DNA of 64,000 nucleotides from Cellvibrio sp. pealriver (GTDB lineage: Bacteria > Pseudomonadota > Gammaproteobacteria > Pseudomonadales > Cellvibrionaceae), in the NCBI RefSeq assembly GCF_001183545.1, contig NZ_KQ236688.1:4166395-4230394 (forward strand), given 5' to 3'. Positions within the stretch are counted from its first letter, which is position 1; each line of letters starts with the position of its first letter. The translations under genes and the position numbers were made by a program. Of the stretch, positions 7,709-17,009 are shown piece by piece. The notes beneath the pieces are model-generated. The model worked only from the letters and a program-made list of their open reading frames with translations, had not been told where the DNA came from and ran no database searches.

Positions 7709-9822
7709 TATGGATTCTCCAGTACTTTTTTAGCTTTCAAGGTGATTTCACCTTTGGCTTCGAAGATTTGTTCTTCACTGCTCATAAGATTAATATTTGC
7801 CGCTTTCATAGTGATTGTTCCATCGCCAAGCATTTCTATTGTCGATTTTCCCACTGTGAAAATAATGCTGTCTCCGTCAATACTGATATTGGCTTTTTTG
7901 CTTACTGTGAGACTGTAGTCATCACCTACTGAAATGGACTCACTTTTGCCCACACTGGAGCTTTTGTTCATAAGTACTTGTTCGGTTTTGCTCAAACCGA
8001 CTAATGTGTTCATGGCTGCGCCCACGTTCAAACTGTAGGCCGCACCAACATTATCCATTCTTGCCAGTAATACATTTTGTGTACTGGTTTTGAGAATGGT
8101 TTCGAGCTTGTGACCGCCTATATCGCGTGTTTGGTTTTCACCGATGCTGATGATTTCATTTGCACCGACATCTTCCGTGCGATCGTTACCAATCGTTATG
8201 GTTTCATTGTTATCCACAGTTTCTGTACGATTACGTTTGACGTGAACGGTTTCATCGCGGTCAATGGTTTTGCTTCTGTCATTGCCCACCCAGTGGGTTT
8301 CGTCGTGCTCGACTTCAATATCCTGATTGCGCTGGGCGTGAATCCAGATTTGCTCTTCGCCGATTTTGTCTTCAAAGCGAAAGGCGTTGGCATCTTCTGC
8401 GGTGCCCTTGGGTGTTGATCGGGTGAGAAAACCGGATTGGGTCGCGTTGGCAGGTAAACCCCAAGGGTGTGGTTGCAAATTGTTGTATACGCGGTTGGTG
8501 ATGACCGGGCGATCAGGGTCGCCGTTTAAATAATCCACCAACACTTCTTGCCCGATGCGCGGTACATGCACACCACCAAAACCGGAACCAGCCCAAGGGT
8601 GTGATACGCGAATCCAGCAGGAAGAGTTTTCATCTTTTTTGCCATATCTGTCCCACTGGAATTGCACAATCACGCGGCCAAATTCATCAGTGTGAATTTC
8701 TTTACCGGCAGGGCCGGTGATAACGGCGGTATCTGGCCCTTGGCTGATGGGTTTTTCAGTCAGGCGCTGCGGGCGAAAGGGTTGGCTGCTGGGTTGGGCC
8801 TGCAGCTGAATATCCATGATGAATGGTGTGGTATTGGCATCGGCTTCGTAATCGTTGGCTTGAAATAAATAAGTGCAACTGATGATTAAATATTCTTTAT
8901 TCAATGCCGCTTGCGTGTGTTGCGCGAGTGTAAACAAACGCCCCGGAGCAATACCCCGAGCGGCGGCTTGGCCAGTGCAGCGCTGGTGTTGGCTGTGCAA
9001 TTCCTCCATGCGAACTTGCGCATAGGTATCGCCTTCGCCTGCAAGGTAATAGCCACCGGGGTAATCAAAAATTTGTAAATCGCTAAAAGGGTGAGCTGCA
9101 GATTTTTTATGTTGGGTGTCTAGCAACGCACTGGCTTCTTTGAACGAATAATCGCGCGCGGCGTAATCGCCGGAGGTCACACTGCCTCCACTAAACCAAC
9201 CGGTGACGAAATCTTCATTTGGATTGCCTTGCCCGGAACTGCGATAAGGCAAGCTCGCACAACCGGGGGCAGGGCTGGCAAGGCCGATATCATCGGTAAT
9301 CACAAGTGCGTGTGATCCTGCTTTGTGATCAAACCAAAACCAAATACCTTCATGCTCCAGCATGCGCATCACAAAATTGGCATCGGTTTCGCGGTACTGC
9401 ACGCAGTATTCCCATGCGCGATAATTTTTGCTTAATTCCAAGCGCAATTCAAAACCGTAGGTGCCCAACACTTCCTGCACCATTTCCGGCACGGTCTTAT
9501 GTTGGAAAATACGATAATCCTGTCTGCGTGTGGCATACCACAACCAAGGCTGAATTGTAGCCTGATAAACATAATGACGGCCGTGCTTTCCGGTACAGAT
9601 AAAATGACTACATTGGCCGTTGATATGGCGCACACCGCCTTGCATTGCAATTTCCACTGTGAGTGGTTTGCCAATCATGTCCGTTGGGTTGATATCACCC
9701 CGAGGGCTCTGTAGTAAAAGATTCAAGTTAAACAGTTTGGAAATTTCTTCCTCGCCACTGAGTTGGACAAAACGTAAATCCTGGGGTGGTAAGTGGCTTA
9801 GCAAATTGTAATTGCGTTTCAT
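7708..9822 (-). CDS. vgrG: VgrG spike protein (TssI)
   Basis: 704 residues, the usual length for a canonical VgrG without an evolved C-terminal enzyme. The N-terminal gp27-like region includes GHLAHGLF-type folds such as IGKPLTVEIAMQGGVRHINGQ and a long barrel. The gp5-OB part contains TDEFGRVIVQFQWDRYGKKDE and SCWIRVSHPWAGSGFGG, the VgrG hallmark. The C-terminal beta-helix shows the expected repeats (DRDETVHVKRNRTETVDNNE, IGNDRTEDVG). The ATG has an AAGGA 9 nt upstream and lies 13 nt behind clpV. The trimer forms the spike tip and receives the DUF4150 effector encoded downstream. Confidence 0.95.
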   Translation of the reverse strand: MKRNYNLLSHLPPQDLRFVQLSGEEEISKLFNLNLLLQSPRGDINPTDMIGKPLTVEIAMQGGVRHINGQCSHFICTGKHGRHYVYQATIQPWLWYATRRQDYRIFQHKTVPEMVQEVLGTYGFELRLELSKNYRAWEYCVQYRETDANFVMRMLEHEGIWFWFDHKAGSHALVITDDIGLASPAPGCASLPYRSSGQGNPNEDFVTGWFSGGSVTSGDYAARDYSFKEASALLDTQHKKSAAHPFSDLQIFDYPGGYYLAGEGDTYAQVRMEELHSQHQRCTGQAAARGIAPGRLFTLAQHTQAALNKEYLIISCTYLFQANDYEADANTTPFIMDIQLQAQPSSQPFRPQRLTEKPISQGPDTAVITGPAGKEIHTDEFGRVIVQFQWDRYGKKDENSSCWIRVSHPWAGSGFGGVHVPRIGQEVLVDYLNGDPDRPVITNRVYNNLQPHPWGLPANATQSGFLTRSTPKGTAEDANAFRFEDKIGEEQIWIHAQRNQDIEVEHDETHWVGNDRSKTIDRDETVHVKRNRTETVDNNETITIGNDRTEDVGANEIISIGENQTRDIGGHKLETILKTSTQNVLLARMDNVGAAYSLNVGAAMNTLVGLSKTEQVLMNKSSSVGKSESISVGDDYSLTVSKKANISIDGDSIIFTVGKSTIEMLGDGTITMKAANINLMSSEEQIFEAKGEITLKAKKVLENP

Positions 9823-9835
9823 GGATGTGTGTCCT

Positions 9836-12586
9836 TTACACCATTTCCGGCGTGTTTTCGGTAGCCGTAATTATTGGTTTTGCAATGATCATCTGATCCA
9901 TTGCTGGAAAAAATTCAAACGCAAATTCATTGGTATCGGTGATTGTATTAACGTACAAATGAATATGAGTGAGTGTGCGGTTTTCACTTAATCGTGCAAG
10001 TAGCTCGCGGCTAATTATGGGCAGAAGGTAATGCGTAAGAATGGAATCAATCATTCGCCCGCCGGATTCCAACTCGGTGCAGCGCTGAATAATAAGATCC
10101 ACTGCGGCCGGGTCGTACGTGAACTGCATTTGATGCTGCTCCAGCGTGCGTTTTTGGATGCGCGCAAGTTGCAGACGCACGATATTAGCAAGCGTTTCAT
10201 CTGTAAGTGGGTAATACGGAATAACAACTAATCGGCCTAAAAATGCCGGAGGAAAGGCGTTCAACAGCGGAGCACGCAGTGAGTTGGCCAATGCTTCTGG
10301 CTCGGGCAATAATTCAGGGGCACGAGTAAGGCTGGTCACTAAATCGGTGCCCACATTGGAGGTCAGCAGTATGACCGTGTTGCGAAAATCAATCGCTCGA
10401 CCTTCGCCATCTTCCATCCAGCCTTTATCGAATACTTGAAAAAATAATTCGTGCACATCCGGATGCGCTTTTTCAATTTCATCCAACAAAACAACTGAGT
10501 AAGGTTTGCGCCGCACTGCTTCGGTAAGTATGCCGCCTTCGCCGTAACCAACATAACCGGGTGGTGCGCCCTTGAGCGTAGAAATACTGTGCGCTTCCTG
10601 AAACTCACTCATGTTGATGCTAATTAAATTTTGTTCGCCACCATAAAGTGCTTCTGCTAACGCGAGTGCAGTTTCGGTTTTACCAACACCCGACGGCCCG
10701 ACCAACATAAATACGCCAACAGGTTTGTTGGGATTATCCAAATTTGCACGTGCGGTCTGTATGCGGCGACTGATTAATTCCAGTGCATGGCGTTGGCCTA
10801 TGACACGTTGATCCAAGGTATCAACCAGCTGCAGCACATTGTGTAATTCATTACGTACCATGCGGCCAAGTGGAATACCTGTCCAATCAGCCACTACAGC
10901 AGCAATTGCCGTTTCATCCACGGCTAGTAGCACCAGAGGGTTTTCCCCCTGTAACTCACTTAGTTTTTGCAGGGTAATCCGATGTTGTTCTTGCAGTGCA
11001 CTCACTGACAAGGATTGATTGTTATCTGCATTGTTGTGGTGAGCAGAAAATAGTTGCTGGCGCAGATGCAATAATTGTTCAATGTATTTTTTTTCTGCTG
11101 TCCAGCGCGCTAGTAATTCTTGCTCTTCCGTTAATGCGTTTGCTAATTCGGCTTGGCATCGTTGCTGTTCGTTGTTGTCCACTAATCCATAAATGGCTTC
11201 ACGCGCTAGAATTGCGCTTTGCACTTTTAATGCTTGAATGCGCTTTTGGCAATCCTCCAGGGCTGCAGGTGTCGCGTGTTGACTGACAGCAACGCGAGCG
11301 CAGGCGGTGTCTAATAAACTAATGGCCTTGTCTGGTAACTGGCGCGCAGGAATATAGCGCTGTGATAATTTCACTGCTGCGCTGATAGCTTCATCCAGTA
11401 GCAACACCTTATGATGATTTTCAAGATTAGCGGCAATGCCGCGCACCATGGCAACCGCTTTTCTCTCATCGGGTTCATCAACCTGGATTGCTTGAAACCG
11501 ACGTGTAAGCGCAGGGTCCTTTTCAATATATTTTTTATATTCGCTCCATGTCGTCGCGCCAATAGTACGCAGGGTTCCGCGCGCGAGCGCTGGCTTTAAT
11601 AAGTTGGCTGCATCGCCTGTCCCGGCCGTCCCTCCGGCACCCACGAGGGTATGAATCTCATCGATAAATAAAATTATCGGAGTGGGGCTGGTTTGCACTT
11701 CATCAATAACCTGACGCAAACGTTGTTCAAATTCGCCTTTCATACTGGCACCAGCTTGCAGTAATCCAATATCAAGCAATAACAAGCGAACATCTTTTAG
11801 TTGCGGTGGTACATCTCCCTGGGCTAAGCGCAATGCAAAGCCTTCGGCGACGGCAGTTTTTCCTACGCCAGCTTCACCGGTGAGCAATGGATTGTTTTGA
11901 CGACGACGCATCAGAATATCGATGATCTGACGAATTTCCTCATCGCGCCCAGTGACGGGGTCTATTTTTCCATCGCGCGCTTGTGCAGTTAAATCAATTG
12001 CAAAACGATTAAGTGCTTCTTGTTTACCTAGCGCGCCTGGTGCCATTGCGCCGCTAAATTCACCTGGTGCGCCAATGTTGAGAAGTTGATCGCTGGCGCT
12101 GAGATTTTTTTCGGGCGATTCAGCAGTAATTTGTGCAAATTTCTCAGCCAGCTGTTCTGCATCTACTTTGGCAAGTGATGGTGCAATGAGCGAAAGCTTG
12201 TGGCGTAGCTCGGGGGTTTTTAATAAGCCCAAGAGTAAACTGCCGGTGCGCACCTGCGGTTGATTAAGCATCAGTGTTGCGTACACCCAAGCGCGCTCAA
12301 CGGCTATTTCAATGGTGGGGGACAAGTCATTAATGATGTTGGCTCCACGCGGGAGTCGCTCAAGTGCTTGGGTGAGCTCCTGAGCGATATGGCTCGCATC
12401 CAACTGATAGTGACGCACAATACGATGCAGGTCACTATCATCCAGTTGCACTAATTGATGAAGCCAGTGGGTTAATTCAACATTGGGATTGCCACGCAAT
12501 TTGCAGAATACGGTGGCACTTTCAATTGCCTTATAAGCAATGGCGTTTAGTTTGCCAAACAATGCAGTGCGGCTTATTTCACGCAT
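9836..12586 (-). CDS. clpV: ClpV ATPase (TssH)
   Basis: 916-residue Hsp100/ClpB-type AAA+ protein that disassembles the contracted TssB-TssC sheath. The N-domain (~1-160) carries the repeats that bind TssC. AAA1 has Walker A GEAGVGKT near residue 238 and LFIDEIHTLVGAGG. A middle coiled-coil region follows. AAA2 has GPSGVGKTET near 628 and VVLLDEIEKAHPDV. The C-terminal HLYVN region closes the D2 small domain. AAGGA lies 7 nt before the ATG. Its position next to vgrG and with tssE-tssF-tssG upstream identifies it as ClpV rather than housekeeping ClpB. Confidence 0.95.
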   Translation of the reverse strand: MREISRTALFGKLNAIAYKAIESATVFCKLRGNPNVELTHWLHQLVQLDDSDLHRIVRHYQLDASHIAQELTQALERLPRGANIINDLSPTIEIAVERAWVYATLMLNQPQVRTGSLLLGLLKTPELRHKLSLIAPSLAKVDAEQLAEKFAQITAESPEKNLSASDQLLNIGAPGEFSGAMAPGALGKQEALNRFAIDLTAQARDGKIDPVTGRDEEIRQIIDILMRRRQNNPLLTGEAGVGKTAVAEGFALRLAQGDVPPQLKDVRLLLLDIGLLQAGASMKGEFEQRLRQVIDEVQTSPTPIILFIDEIHTLVGAGGTAGTGDAANLLKPALARGTLRTIGATTWSEYKKYIEKDPALTRRFQAIQVDEPDERKAVAMVRGIAANLENHHKVLLLDEAISAAVKLSQRYIPARQLPDKAISLLDTACARVAVSQHATPAALEDCQKRIQALKVQSAILAREAIYGLVDNNEQQRCQAELANALTEEQELLARWTAEKKYIEQLLHLRQQLFSAHHNNADNNQSLSVSALQEQHRITLQKLSELQGENPLVLLAVDETAIAAVVADWTGIPLGRMVRNELHNVLQLVDTLDQRVIGQRHALELISRRIQTARANLDNPNKPVGVFMLVGPSGVGKTETALALAEALYGGEQNLISINMSEFQEAHSISTLKGAPPGYVGYGEGGILTEAVRRKPYSVVLLDEIEKAHPDVHELFFQVFDKGWMEDGEGRAIDFRNTVILLTSNVGTDLVTSLTRAPELLPEPEALANSLRAPLLNAFPPAFLGRLVVIPYYPLTDETLANIVRLQLARIQKRTLEQHQMQFTYDPAAVDLIIQRCTELESGGRMIDSILTHYLLPIISRELLARLSENRTLTHIHLYVNTITDTNEFAFEFFPAMDQMIIAKPIITATENTPEMV

Positions 12587-12606
12587 AAAAAATCCTTTTC
12601 TATCAA

Positions 12607-13536
12607 TTAACGTTGAGTGACTGGTGTTGCCTGATTTTTCCTAATTTTTTTGTTGGTACTTTTGTTTTTTCTGCCGCCTTGCTGTTCTAGTTTTTGCTGC
12701 ATGGCGAGTTGTTGGGCTTTGTAAATATCAGTTGGTATACGCGCACCTGTGAAGTAGTGTCCACGGCTATCTAGCTCATCAGCGATAGGCGTGGATGTTG
12801 TGGGTGATAACGTCCACAACGGGCTATCGACATTTTTGCTGAGCTTGTAAGAAACGGGTAATTCATTTTCCTGCGTGCGCGTAATGCCGTTCCGATCTAG
12901 ATTATAAAGTAGGATCTCGTAAGCAATAATAGTGTTATTGGTATCCCAGCTTGAAGGCACCAGACGCGCATAATTTAATACCGGTGAGTTAGGCAGGCGG
13001 CCCAGTACACGTTCCCCTAAATGAGCATCGGCAAAAACCGCATAATGTTGAGTGGTGTAGCGGTTGCGCCCCATGTCAAATACATGAATAAACCGATAGC
13101 GTTGATAGTCAGTGGCTGAAAATAATCCTTCACCTTGGCCAGAGAATACTATGTATTTTGTTTGGGGGATGGCGATTTCAAGCAGGCGAATTGTGTCGGG
13201 ATTTAATTGAGGGAAATTTCCCCACTGGGATTGGATAGCAGAGTATTTTTTGCGGCGATATTCCACCTGCGCGCTTTCGTAAGATTCGCGTAAATACACT
13301 GGTGAATCTTTAGCGTGAGGCTCATGACGTAAAACGCCATTTTCTGCATAGGTGTCCACTCTGTCTGTTATCAGGCTGGTTGCGCTCCGCTCCATTTTCC
13401 AAATTCCATCAAACGCCTGTAACAGATATGGATCTGGTGTAGTTATTTGCGCATGTGCACTTGTGCCGAAAAATAGTATTGTCGCAATAAAAAATAGCTT
13501 TCTCACTAAGAGTGCTTGTAATTCTATATGGCTCAT
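12607..13536 (-). CDS. Exported protein of unknown function inside the T6SS operon
   Basis: 309 residues with a signal peptide (KLFFIATILFFGTSAHA, cleavage predicted after AHA). A mature region follows with no domain I recognise: Tyr/Arg-rich blocks such as RESYESAQVEYRRKKYSAIQ and YRFIHVFDMGRNRYTTQHYA, then a Lys/Gln-rich basic tail (QQKLEQQGGRKNKSTNKKIR). It lies 38 nt after tssG and 20 nt before clpV, in the structural operon, so it is probably co-expressed with the machine. The start at 13536 has only a weak Shine-Dalgarno; a GTG at 13506 is an alternative. It could be a periplasmic accessory factor or an effector; neither is shown. Confidence 0.6.
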   Translation of the reverse strand: MSHIELQALLVRKLFFIATILFFGTSAHAQITTPDPYLLQAFDGIWKMERSATSLITDRVDTYAENGVLRHEPHAKDSPVYLRESYESAQVEYRRKKYSAIQSQWGNFPQLNPDTIRLLEIAIPQTKYIVFSGQGEGLFSATDYQRYRFIHVFDMGRNRYTTQHYAVFADAHLGERVLGRLPNSPVLNYARLVPSSWDTNNTIIAYEILLYNLDRNGITRTQENELPVSYKLSKNVDSPLWTLSPTTSTPIADELDSRGHYFTGARIPTDIYKAQQLAMQQKLEQQGGRKNKSTNKKIRKNQATPVTQR

Positions 13537-13574
13537 AAAATGTATCTTCTATTAAGGTTAATAATGGGTATGGA

Positions 13575-14609
13575 TTAACAAACGGATTCGGGATGAAAAA
13601 TGACACTGGCAGTGTGATTTGTGGTGCTTTGGTTTTCGTTTCTATTTCCAAGCCAGGAGTTCCAACCCAGATATTTTTCTTTTCCCAGCGATAAACCAAT
13701 ATTTTTAATTGATTTATTCAGTATCAGACAAAGATCCCATGTGAATTCAACTCCGGCATAACTGCGTACCCAATCGCGCAGCTGAGTAAATTTTGCGGTA
13801 TTAGGTAAAAATTGGTTATATTCATCGAGCGTAAGTGGCCCAAGCTGAATTTGAAAGTGTTGCTGTCTGGTCATTACTTTGCGACCTAATATCGCATCAA
13901 AACCCAGTTGGGTTCCCTTTATGTTACCCAGACGAGTCTGTTCGTCTGTCGGCAGTGGTAGCCAGTGCGCGACAAATTCCTGAATGTGTACAGGTACTTT
14001 AAAAAAGCCGGAGAGAATGCTTTTTAATCCATTGGCATTACGCGATTGACGCAACAAGTGGCCAGCATTGTGCCATCGGGCATGAGTGGGAATTGCATCA
14101 GTTTGGTGTAAAGAAGAAAGCCCGGATGCGCAAAGACTGGCGATATATCGAGTAAAATTTTCTTCACATTTATCCAAACTTGCACATGAATTTGCATCAG
14201 CCCAAGCACGATAAAACAACATAATCAATCTGTTGTGAAAAATATCGATAAAGTCACTGAGCGCATAATCGTTGTGATGTGCCATTCGCTCTTTTACATA
14301 TTCAGTAAACACCAGTGGCATTGCACCATTAGGGCCAAATAAACCAAAACTGTGAATAGCTAATTTAGGTTTTCTGCTACCCGAATATTGATAGAGCTTG
14401 GCAATGCTTGCGCTGGCAAAAATAGACGATGGCTCTTGGCCGAATTGCAGTTTTTCATCGCGATATTTATTGGCATAACCCCATTTTATGGCGTTACTAC
14501 CGACTTCCAATCTGCGCATAAGTGCAAATAAATCTATCGCATAGGGTTTACTTGCTATCGCTTGCAGCATTTCATCCAGAATGGATGGTGGTGTTACCTG
14601 AATGTTCAC
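13575..14609 (-). CDS. tssG: T6SS baseplate protein TssG
   Basis: TssG (VasB/ImpH) forms the baseplate wedge with TssE, TssF and TssK. About 344 residues from a GTG at 14609, which overlaps the tssF stop (GTGA) and has GAGG 6 nt upstream; an ATG at 14642 lies inside tssF and is less likely. Typical features are the N-terminal PYAIDLFALMRRLE, FGQEPSSIFASASIAKL, PKLAIHSFGLFGPNGAMPLVFTE, and LSDFIDIFHNRLIMLFYRAW, all hallmarks of the family. The C-terminus contains LDEYNQFLP and AYLGVEFTWDL-like strands. It lies in the tssE-tssF-tssG run. Confidence 0.93.
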   Translation of the reverse strand: MNIQVTPPSILDEMLQAIASKPYAIDLFALMRRLEVGSNAIKWGYANKYRDEKLQFGQEPSSIFASASIAKLYQYSGSRKPKLAIHSFGLFGPNGAMPLVFTEYVKERMAHHNDYALSDFIDIFHNRLIMLFYRAWADANSCASLDKCEENFTRYIASLCASGLSSLHQTDAIPTHARWHNAGHLLRQSRNANGLKSILSGFFKVPVHIQEFVAHWLPLPTDEQTRLGNIKGTQLGFDAILGRKVMTRQQHFQIQLGPLTLDEYNQFLPNTAKFTQLRDWVRSYAGVEFTWDLCLILNKSIKNIGLSLGKEKYLGWNSWLGNRNENQSTTNHTASVIFHPESVC

Positions 14610-16474
14610 AGGCAACCTCGCTCGCCAAAGCGCGCTGGCCACTGTGCAATTAATCCTCGTTGGGAGCTGATTAGTTGCATTTCGGTGAAAGAATTAATAC
14701 TGGCGTGATGAGCCAGATAACGCTCCAGAACTGCACCAAACGCGTAAGGGCTCGCGCCAGCAAAAGGAATTTCATCCACCTCAATTTTTATTGCAGTTCC
14801 CCGGCCAAACACCAACGGACCTTTTCCTGGCATGCGGCGTGTAATAGGGTTGAGATTACATTGGATCAGTGCTTGGCTGTAACGCCCTAACGTTGCGTCG
14901 CCCAATGCGGTATATAAGCCTAAAAGTTCACGCAATGTTTTTGCACTTTGTTCCGGGTTTGGTTGCGCGAGGCTTTGATAAGACAGATGAAGGTGGCTGA
15001 TAAAACGCCAATGCATTTGGCCTTCATCGATTGCTGCAACCGGACGAGTAGGGCCGCTCATAATGCGTATGCCGTCTATAGGCAATGAAGACACTGAGCG
15101 TAAATCCTGATTGGACCCGGTTGGGATAAGCAGCGGTAAATCGCGATTGGTGGCTAATAGGTCTATCCCCAATTGACGAAGTTGGAAATCGTAAGGTGCA
15201 TCGTTTTGATCAACCAGTGAAACAAAGACTTCCGATCCTTGATAGGTTGAGCGCGCACCATTTTGTACAATATTTTCGGATGCTATACGCGGTTCGCGAC
15301 GAATAGAAAAATAAGCACCGTGATTATTGCGATCATCGGCATGGGTGGCATAGAAAGGGCGAAATTGGCGCTGAATGCGATGATCCCGATCAAATCCATC
15401 TGCCGCACTTACACTGTAAACTTCATAATCCAGTGGTCGCTCTCTATCTGGAACTACATGAAATTCGTTGCGATTATCTCCCAGTGGAACACGGTCAGCT
15501 CGCATGGATATCAAATTAATCGCAGGTGTACAAAACAGTGAAAATTGATTTTCATCAACTTTCTTTTCCAGATCTGATGTTGCTTGGTCGAGTAGTATCG
15601 CTACCTCAAATGTGCGGCATTTTTTATTGTTAGCAAGAAAGCGCTTGATATGGTTTAGTGAAAAAAAATGAAACCGGCCAGGTAATGCGAAATATTCATG
15701 CAAAAGTCTATACCCTTGAAAGCTTTGGCTTTCGTAGGGGAGAAGTGCTTCTTGTTCGGTAAAGCCAATTGGGGTAATTCCATTAGGCTCAAAACACCAG
15801 TTAGCATTTTCAATATCTGTTGCCCGCAGTGCTATGCCTATATTGTGCCCCATGATGACTTCATATAAGCGCGAGGCTAGCTGCAAATCTCCACATAAAT
15901 GAATGGGAATAGAGTCATTGTTAGATTCATCAAGTTCCAACGGAATACTCAATGTAAAGCGCAGATGCAAGCAAGAGATGGCGGCTTTCTTTTCGCGCGC
16001 ATGAAAATATTTTAACTCACTGCTGGCGGGCGAAAAGCCGACTCCGTTGAGCTTGAGTGGCAGCAGTTCTACTTCATGTGCGGTACGAAACTCACAATAG
16101 CTTGCGCCGGGGATTTGGTTGGATCTCAAGCGTGAGCCTTTCGGCGCAAGATAAGAGCTGCGTTGATTGCGTACTAGTTCCCCTGGCTCAAAACGGACAA
16201 TGCACATCGAGGGAGTGGGTGCCAAGTAATTGGGATAAGTCACCTCAATAAGACGCTGAATAAAGCGAGGAAACTCTGCATCCATTTTTAACTTGATGCG
16301 TGCGGTTAAAAAACTAAAACCTTCCAGTAATCGCTCAACATAGGGATCGGCCACTTCTGACCCATTGAGTGTAAGGCGCGCTGCAATTTTGGGGTAATGC
16401 TCGGCAAATTCCGCGCCGGCTTCGCGCAAATATGTTAATTCACTGTTGTAGTATTCCAGCATCTTCTCGATCAT
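14606..16474 (-). CDS. tssF: T6SS baseplate protein TssF
   Basis: 622-residue TssF (VasA/ImpG). The N-terminus has the family signature: YYNSELTYLREAGAEFAEHYPKIA, followed by DPYVERLLEGFSFLTARI and AEFPRFIQRLIEVTYPNYL. C-terminal strands include LPIDGIRIMSGPTRPV and RFISHLHLSYQSL. It connects TssG and TssE in the baseplate around the spike. The ATG overlaps the tssE stop (ATGA), and its own stop overlaps the tssG start, so the three are translationally coupled. Confidence 0.95.
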   Translation of the reverse strand: MIEKMLEYYNSELTYLREAGAEFAEHYPKIAARLTLNGSEVADPYVERLLEGFSFLTARIKLKMDAEFPRFIQRLIEVTYPNYLAPTPSMCIVRFEPGELVRNQRSSYLAPKGSRLRSNQIPGASYCEFRTAHEVELLPLKLNGVGFSPASSELKYFHAREKKAAISCLHLRFTLSIPLELDESNNDSIPIHLCGDLQLASRLYEVIMGHNIGIALRATDIENANWCFEPNGITPIGFTEQEALLPYESQSFQGYRLLHEYFALPGRFHFFSLNHIKRFLANNKKCRTFEVAILLDQATSDLEKKVDENQFSLFCTPAINLISMRADRVPLGDNRNEFHVVPDRERPLDYEVYSVSAADGFDRDHRIQRQFRPFYATHADDRNNHGAYFSIRREPRIASENIVQNGARSTYQGSEVFVSLVDQNDAPYDFQLRQLGIDLLATNRDLPLLIPTGSNQDLRSVSSLPIDGIRIMSGPTRPVAAIDEGQMHWRFISHLHLSYQSLAQPNPEQSAKTLRELLGLYTALGDATLGRYSQALIQCNLNPITRRMPGKGPLVFGRGTAIKIEVDEIPFAGASPYAFGAVLERYLAHHASINSFTEMQLISSQRGLIAQWPARFGERGCL

Positions 16475-17007
16475 GGCGTTTTATCCATAAGATCGGTTAG
16501 CTGTACTAAACCGATTTCCAAATCGATATGACTACGTAATATAAATTCCAATGGGTAAGGGTCTGCCCACAGATGACCTTTTATTTCCAGTGATAATTGA
16601 TTGCGTGCTGCATAACCCTCATCGATTGGAAGAGCATTGACTTGTAAGCTCGTTGGTACTATGCGTGGTTCATAATGCAAAAGCGTTTGAGTGATAGATC
16701 TGGCAATAATAGACCGATCATCATCCACTAAATATTGCCCCGATAATGCAGGCACCCCGAAATTCAGCACTGAACTTTTGACTAAAGGTAAATGAGCAAA
16801 TTCTATTGCTGAATCGATATTGGTCGAATTTAAGAGCCAGCTGATATCCCGTAGCACACTCGCACGATAGTCACGTTTACTCATGCCCGTTACACTGATG
16901 GCTTCACGTTTTTGCTGTGGCTGTTCATCGGTGAGGCGATCGAGCAAGCTAGGCGTTAGTCGATTACTCCGCGCCATGCGGATTGTCATAGAGGCATGTT
17001 GCGACAC
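16471..17007 (-). CDS. tssE: T6SS baseplate protein TssE (gp25-like)
   Basis: 178 residues with gp25-like lysozyme-related fold: LTPSLLDRLTDEQP near the start, then YRASVLRDISWLLNSTN, SVLNFGVPALSG and an ITQTLLHYEPRI block. These match TssE, which nucleates sheath polymerisation at the baseplate. The start is GTG at 17007 with no strong Shine-Dalgarno, 2 nt after the tagJ stop, so coupling to tagJ is likely; an ATG at 16989 is possible. The stop overlaps tssF. Confidence 0.9.
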   Translation of the reverse strand: MSQHASMTIRMARSNRLTPSLLDRLTDEQPQQKREAISVTGMSKRDYRASVLRDISWLLNSTNIDSAIEFAHLPLVKSSVLNFGVPALSGQYLVDDDRSIIARSITQTLLHYEPRIVPTSLQVNALPIDEGYAARNQLSLEIKGHLWADPYPLEFILRSHIDLEIGLVQLTDLMDKTP

Positions 17008-17009
17008 AG

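Noticed and set aside
12607..13536. Considered as a T6SS effector
   Set aside because: It has a Sec-type signal peptide and no toxin motif or neighbouring immunity gene, so an effector call is not supported.
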